Of a DNA stretch of 8,681 bases, positions 5,550-8,681 are shown piece by piece. The notes under the pieces were generated by a model. It searched no databases. It was not told the DNA's origin and saw only the letters and a program-made list of their open reading frames with translations. The first letter of the stretch is position 1. The number at the start of each line of letters is the position of its first letter. The position numbers and the translations under genes were made by a program. The stretch is from Lachnospiraceae bacterium UBA7598 (GTDB taxonomy: Bacteria; Bacillota; Clostridia; Lachnospirales; Lachnospiraceae), in NCBI GenBank assembly GCA_002474415.1, contig DLQV01000171.1:1-8681 (forward strand), read 5' to 3'.

Positions 5550-6395
5550 TTATGAATATAGTTTCATAGCATCTACACAGTTATGCATAAGCATCGCAAT
5601 TGTCATTGGTCCAACACCGCCAGGAACAGGTGTAATATAGGAGGCAAGCGGTTCTGCCTCTTCAAAACATACATCTCCACACAGCTTATTTTCTTCATTT
5701 CTGTGGATTCCGACATCAATGACAACAGCTCCCTCTTTGATATAATCAGCACCGATATAACGAGGTTTTCCAATCGCTACGATCAGAATATCAGCTTCTT
5801 TGCAGATCTCTTTCAGATTTTCGGTTCGGGAATGGCAGATTGTAACTGTTGCATTCTCCCGCAGCATCAGAAGTGCCATCGGTTTTCCGACAATATTGCT
5901 TCTTCCGATTACCACACAGTGTTTTCCGGCAATCGCAATATTGCTGCGTTTCAGCAGCTGAATAATGCCGGCAGGCGTGCAGGAGACAAATCCTTTTTTC
6001 CCGACTACAAGTGCACCGACATTCTGCGGGTGAAAACCATCGACATCTTTTTTCGGATCAATTGCCTGGATCACATGATCCTCGCAAATATGTTTCGGGA
6101 GTGGAAGCTGACACAAGATTCCATGAACATCTGGATCATCATTCAGTTTCTGAATCAGCGCAAGCAATTCCTCTTCTGTCGTTTCTTCCGGAAGTTCATA
6201 CGAAAGCGACTCTATTCCAATATATGCACAGGCTTTCTTTTTATTTCTGACATATACGCTAGATGCAGGATCTGCTCCTACCTGGATAACGGCAAGTGCA
6301 CACGTTTTCCCCTGTGCTGCATATTCTGCAACTTCTGTTTTTAATTCTTCTTTAATTTCTGCAGAAATCTTCTTTCCATCTATGATCTTTGCCAT
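5550..6395 (-). CDS. folD: Bifunctional methylene-THF dehydrogenase / methenyl-THF cyclohydrolase FolD
   Basis: A 281-residue enzyme of normal length. FolD oxidises 5,10-methylene-THF to methenyl-THF with NADP+ and hydrolyses that to 10-formyl-THF, reversibly, in the cytoplasm. The active-site region is YVRNKKKACAYIGI (48-61), where K52 corresponds to the catalytic lysine 54 of the E. coli enzyme, and CQLPLP (95-100) holds the conserved glutamine. Also present are KDVDGFHPQNVG (116-127), CTPAGIIQLL (139-148), the dinucleotide-binding GRSNIVGKP (164-172), VVIDVGIHR (224-232) and the C-terminal signature PVPGGVGPMTIAML (256-269). It lies 12 nt after fhs, and its ribosome site TAAGGAG (6410-6404, 8 nt from the ATG) contains the fhs stop codon, so the two are surely co-transcribed and probably translated together. 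It shares substrates with Fhs. Confidence 0.98.
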   Translation of the reverse strand: MAKIIDGKKISAEIKEELKTEVAEYAAQGKTCALAVIQVGADPASSVYVRNKKKACAYIGIESLSYELPEETTEEELLALIQKLNDDPDVHGILCQLPLPKHICEDHVIQAIDPKKDVDGFHPQNVGALVVGKKGFVSCTPAGIIQLLKRSNIAIAGKHCVVIGRSNIVGKPMALLMLRENATVTICHSRTENLKEICKEADILIVAIGKPRYIGADYIKEGAVVIDVGIHRNEENKLCGDVCFEEAEPLASYITPVPGGVGPMTIAMLMHNCVDAMKLYS

Positions 6396-6403
6396 GTTTT
6401 TGT

Positions 6404-6410
6404 CTCCTTA
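6404..6410 (-). promoter_or_regulatory. folD ribosome binding site merged with the fhs stop codon
   Basis: TAAGGAG on the minus strand is 8 nt upstream of the folD ATG. Its first three bases are the TAA that ends fhs, so a ribosome finishing fhs is placed on the folD ribosome site. This is consistent with coupled translation and balanced amounts of the two folate enzymes. Confidence 0.75.
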
Positions 6411-8078
6411 AAATAATCCTGTAATCACACCATCATCATTGACATCAATTCCATATGCTGCCGGTTTCTTTGGCAGTCCCGGAAGCGTCATAATCGAACC
6501 GTTAATTGCAACGACAAATCCTGCGCCGGCTGAAACATATATTTCGCGGACGTTAATCTTAAATCCGGTTGGTCTTCCAAGTTTCTTTGCATCATCCGAC
6601 AGGGAATACTGTGTCTTTGCCATACATACCGGGAAGTTTGCCATGCCAAGATCTGTGATTCGTTTCAATTCACGTTCTGCAGCAGGAGAATATGTAACAC
6701 CATCTGCTCCGTAAATTTCTTTTGCTACGGTCTCTATCTTTTCCTTTAATCCCAGATCATCGTTGTAAAGAGTATGGAAATGGCTTTCCTTCTTTTCCAT
6801 GGTCTCAAGGAGTTTATTTGCCAGGGCAATTCCGCCCTCTCCTCCTTTTTCCCATACTTCTGCCAGAGCGAATTCGCAGTCATGATCCTTACAGAACTGT
6901 TCCACATAGGCAGTTTCTGCTTCCGTATCCGAAACAAATGCATTTAAAGTAACAACAACCGGAACTCCAAATTTATGAAGATTTTCAATGTGTTTCTCCA
7001 GATTGACAATTCCTTTCTTTAATGCCTCAAGGTTTTCCGTGGACAATTCATCCTTCGGAACACCACCATTGTATTTCAATGCACGGATCGTTGCGACAAG
7101 CACTACGGCATCCGGATGAAGTCCTGCCTTACGACATTTAATGTCAAAGAATTTTTCCGCACCTAAATCCGCACCAAATCCAGCCTCTGTGATTACATAA
7201 TCCGCAAGTTTTAAAGCAGTTGTAGTAGCGCGCACACTGTTGCATCCATGTGCGATATTCGCAAATGGTCCACCATGAACAAGTGCCGGTGTATGTTCCA
7301 GTGTCTGGATCAGATTTGGCTTTAGGGCATCTTTCAACAGGGCTGCCATAGATCCGACTGCCTGCAGATCCTGTGCGGTTACCGGCTTGCCATCAAACGT
7401 ATATGCAACGATAATACGTCCCAGACGTCTCTTTAAATCTTTCATATCTTCTGCAAGACAAAGAATTGCCATGATTTCAGATGCGACGGTGATTACAAAA
7501 TGATCCTCGCGTACCATTCCATCTGTTTTATTTCCAAGTCCTACAACGACATTACGAAGAACGCGGTCATTCATATCCAGACAACGTTTCCATACCACCT
7601 GTCTCGGATCAATTCCAAGAGCATTTCCCTGCTGGATATGATTATCCAAAAGAGCCGCTAACAGGTTATTTGCAGAAGTAATTGCATGGAAATCTCCCGT
7701 AAAATGAAGGTTTAAATCCTCCATCGGAACCACCTGGGAATATCCGCCGCCTGCGGCACCGCCCTTGATTCCAAAACATGGTCCAAGGGAAGGCTCACGC
7801 AATGCAATCATCGCTTTCTTTCCGAGTTTTCCAAATGCCTGTCCCAGTCCCACGGTGACCGTTGTTTTTCCTTCTCCGGCCGGAGTCGGATTGATAGCAG
7901 TTACCAGAATCAGTTTTCCATCTGGATTGTTTTTGCTGCGTGCAATCAGTTCATCCGAAATCTTTGCTTTATATTTACCATATAACTCCAGATCATCCTC
8001 TGCAATTCCAATGGATGCTGCCACCTCTTTGATTGGCTGTAATGTCGATTCCTGTGCAATTTGAATATCAGTTTTCAT
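6408..8078 (-). CDS. fhs: Formate-tetrahydrofolate ligase
   Basis: A 556-residue enzyme of full usual length. It joins formate to THF with ATP, giving 10-formyl-THF, the entry step of the methyl branch of acetogenesis and a general source of formyl groups for purines and fMet-tRNA. The P-loop is TPAGEGKTT (65-73, K71). It is followed by [20 protein letters not shown] (93-112) and [15 protein letters not shown] (119-133), both hallmarks of the family. Later come [14 protein letters not shown] (268-281) and the C-terminal [21 protein letters not shown] strong AAGGAG site (8090-8085) lies 6 nt before the ATG. The gene follows ftsK by 24 nt and precedes folD by 12 nt. Presence of fhs with folD does not by itself show a complete Wood-Ljungdahl pathway, since many non-acetogenic Clostridia carry both. 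Confidence 0.98.
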   Translation of the reverse strand: MKTDIQIAQESTLQPIKEVAASIGIAEDDLELYGKYKAKISDELIARSKNNPDGKLILVTAINPTPAGEGKTTVTVGLGQAFGKLGKKAMIALREPSLGPCFGIKGGAAGGGYSQVVPMEDLNLHFTGDFHAITSANNLLAALLDNHIQQGNALGIDPRQVVWKRCLDMNDRVLRNVVVGLGNKTDGMVREDHFVITVASEIMAILCLAEDMKDLKRRLGRIIVAYTFDGKPVTAQDLQAVGSMAALLKDALKPNLIQTLEHTPALVHGGPFANIAHGCNSVRATTTALKLADYVITEAGFGADLGAEKFFDIKCRKAGLHPDAVVLVATIRALKYNGGVPKDELSTENLEALKKGIVNLEKHIENLHKFGVPVVVTLNAFVSDTEAETAYVEQFCKDHDCEFALAEVWEKGGEGGIALANKLLETMEKKESHFHTLYNDDLGLKEKIETVAKEIYGADGVTYSPAAERELKRITDLGMANFPVCMAKTQYSLSDDAKKLGRPTGFKINVREIYVSAGAGFVVAINGSIMTLPGLPKKPAAYGIDVNDDGVITGLF

Positions 8079-8102
8079 CTTTTTCTCCTTCTAAAATGTT
8101 TT

Positions 8103-8681
8103 CTATAATTCCTCTTTTGCCGCCTGCAATTCTTCGGATGTCATCAAAACCTTTCGCGGTTTGGTTCCCTCCTCCGGTCCAACAATACCAGCTTCTTCGA
8201 GCTGATCCATAATACGGGCAGCACGGTTGAATCCTACTTTTAAATATCTCTGCAGCATACCGATGGATGCTTTTTCTTTATCTACAATGATCTGTGCTGC
8301 TTCATCAAAATAGGCATCCCGGCCATCGTCCTGCGCATCTGCATCGGAAATGGATACGGTCGTTCCACCAGATGATGCCTGCATGCTATCTACTTTCTGT
8401 ACAATTTCCTCGCTATAGGATGCCGTTTCATTCTGTTCTTTGATAAATTCCACAACATCAGAAACTTCCTTATCGGAAACAAATGCCCCCTGTACACGAA
8501 TTGGTTTCGGTGCTCCCTGCGGATGGAACAGCATATCTCCTTTTCCGAGAAGTTTTTCTGCCCCATTCATATCCAGAATCGTTCGGGAATCCGTACCCGA
8601 AGTCACCGAAAAGGCAATCCGGCTCGGCATATTTGCCTTAATCAGACCGGTGATGACATTTACCGACGGACGCTGGGTTGC
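8103..8681 (-). CDS. DNA translocase FtsK/SpoIIIE, C-terminal part (5' end outside window)
   Basis: Only the last 192 residues plus the stop are present; the open frame runs through the window edge. The fragment begins [17 protein letters not shown] and continues [32 protein letters not shown] and [14 protein letters not shown], all conserved in the RecA-like motor of FtsK/SpoIIIE. A serine-, glycine- and aspartate-rich linker (about 100-122) follows. The gamma winged-helix domain is at about 124-180 ([16 protein letters not shown], then [20 protein letters not shown]). Gamma reads oriented octamer sequences on DNA and so sets the direction of pumping. The protein is a hexameric, membrane-anchored ATP-driven DNA pump that clears chromosomes from the septum, and in spore formers it loads the forespore. 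Whether this copy is vegetative (FtsK/SftA-like) or sporulation-type (SpoIIIE) cannot be told without the N-terminus. Confidence 0.96.
   Translation of the reverse strand, partial: ATQRPSVNVITGLIKANMPSRIAFSVTSGTDSRTILDMNGAEKLLGKGDMLFHPQGAPKPIRVQGAFVSDKEVSDVVEFIKEQNETASYSEEIVQKVDSMQASSGGTTVSISDADAQDDGRDAYFDEAAQIIVDKEKASIGMLQRYLKVGFNRAARIMDQLEEAGIVGPEEGTKPRKVLMTSEELQAAKEEL

Noticed and set aside
5583..6344. A 253-codon open frame on the plus strand opposite folD
   Set aside because: It lies wholly within a well-supported folD. Its product is rich in Cys, Phe, Ile and Arg with no recognisable domain, as expected from reading the complement of a conserved gene.
6408..8078. Reading fhs with folD as proof of an acetogenic Wood-Ljungdahl cluster
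   Set aside because: No CO dehydrogenase, methylene-THF reductase or corrinoid protein genes are in the window. Both enzymes are common in non-acetogens.
8079..8130. Possible separate promoter before fhs (TTGCAG, 16 nt, TATAGA on the minus strand)
   Set aside because: The -35 matches only 3 of 6 positions and the element lies in the end of ftsK. A 24-nt gap and no terminator fit simple readthrough better.
1..8681. Mobile elements, CRISPR arrays, tRNAs or defence genes
   Set aside because: No transposase or integrase frames, direct repeats with regular spacing, tRNA-like cloverleaf or unassigned long gap were seen. Every gap over 60 nt is covered by the promoters or terminator described.

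Overview
The window is an ordinary core-genome stretch of a low-GC Gram-positive bacterium. The best guess is a spore-forming member of the Clostridia, probably Lachnospiraceae. This rests on the yqfC-yqfD-phoH order, the presence of sporulation-family genes, strong AAGGAG-type ribosome binding sites and the codon and protein flavour. The family-level placement is inference. I see no mobile element, CRISPR array, tRNA or rRNA.

Layout. All genes but one lie on the minus strand, in two blocks separated by the plus-strand gene xpt. The right block, read from 8681 down to 4322, is ftsK/spoIIIE (only its last 192 codons are present), fhs, folD, then a membrane protein of unknown function with a zinc ribbon, TPR repeats and two chitobiase-like domains. 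Gaps are 12 to 24 nt, so this looks like one transcription unit. It converges on xpt, and the two are separated by a strong hairpin at 4246-4307 that can act as a terminator in both directions. The left block, read from 3567 down to 1, is rlmH, a yihY-family membrane gene, yqfC, yqfD and phoH (its 3' part is cut off just before the expected Walker B DEAQ). Gaps are short, and the yqfC/yqfD and yqfD/phoH pairs overlap. rlmH and xpt diverge from a 77-nt spacer in which the two predicted promoters interlock.

How the genes relate. Fhs and FolD perform successive steps of tetrahydrofolate one-carbon metabolism, loading formate as 10-formyl-THF and interconverting it with methenyl- and methylene-THF. 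Xpt salvages xanthine. RlmH modifies 23S rRNA in the ribosome decoding region. YqfC and YqfD belong to families tied to sporulation in Bacillus, and PhoH is the usual partner downstream of them.

I found no clearly new system. The points most worth a second look are the unnamed zinc-ribbon/TPR/chitobiase-like membrane protein, a sigma-E-like promoter placed exactly before yqfC, the interlocked rlmH/xpt promoters with no visible Shine-Dalgarno for rlmH, the likely TTG start of xpt, and the absence of a purine riboswitch in front of xpt.
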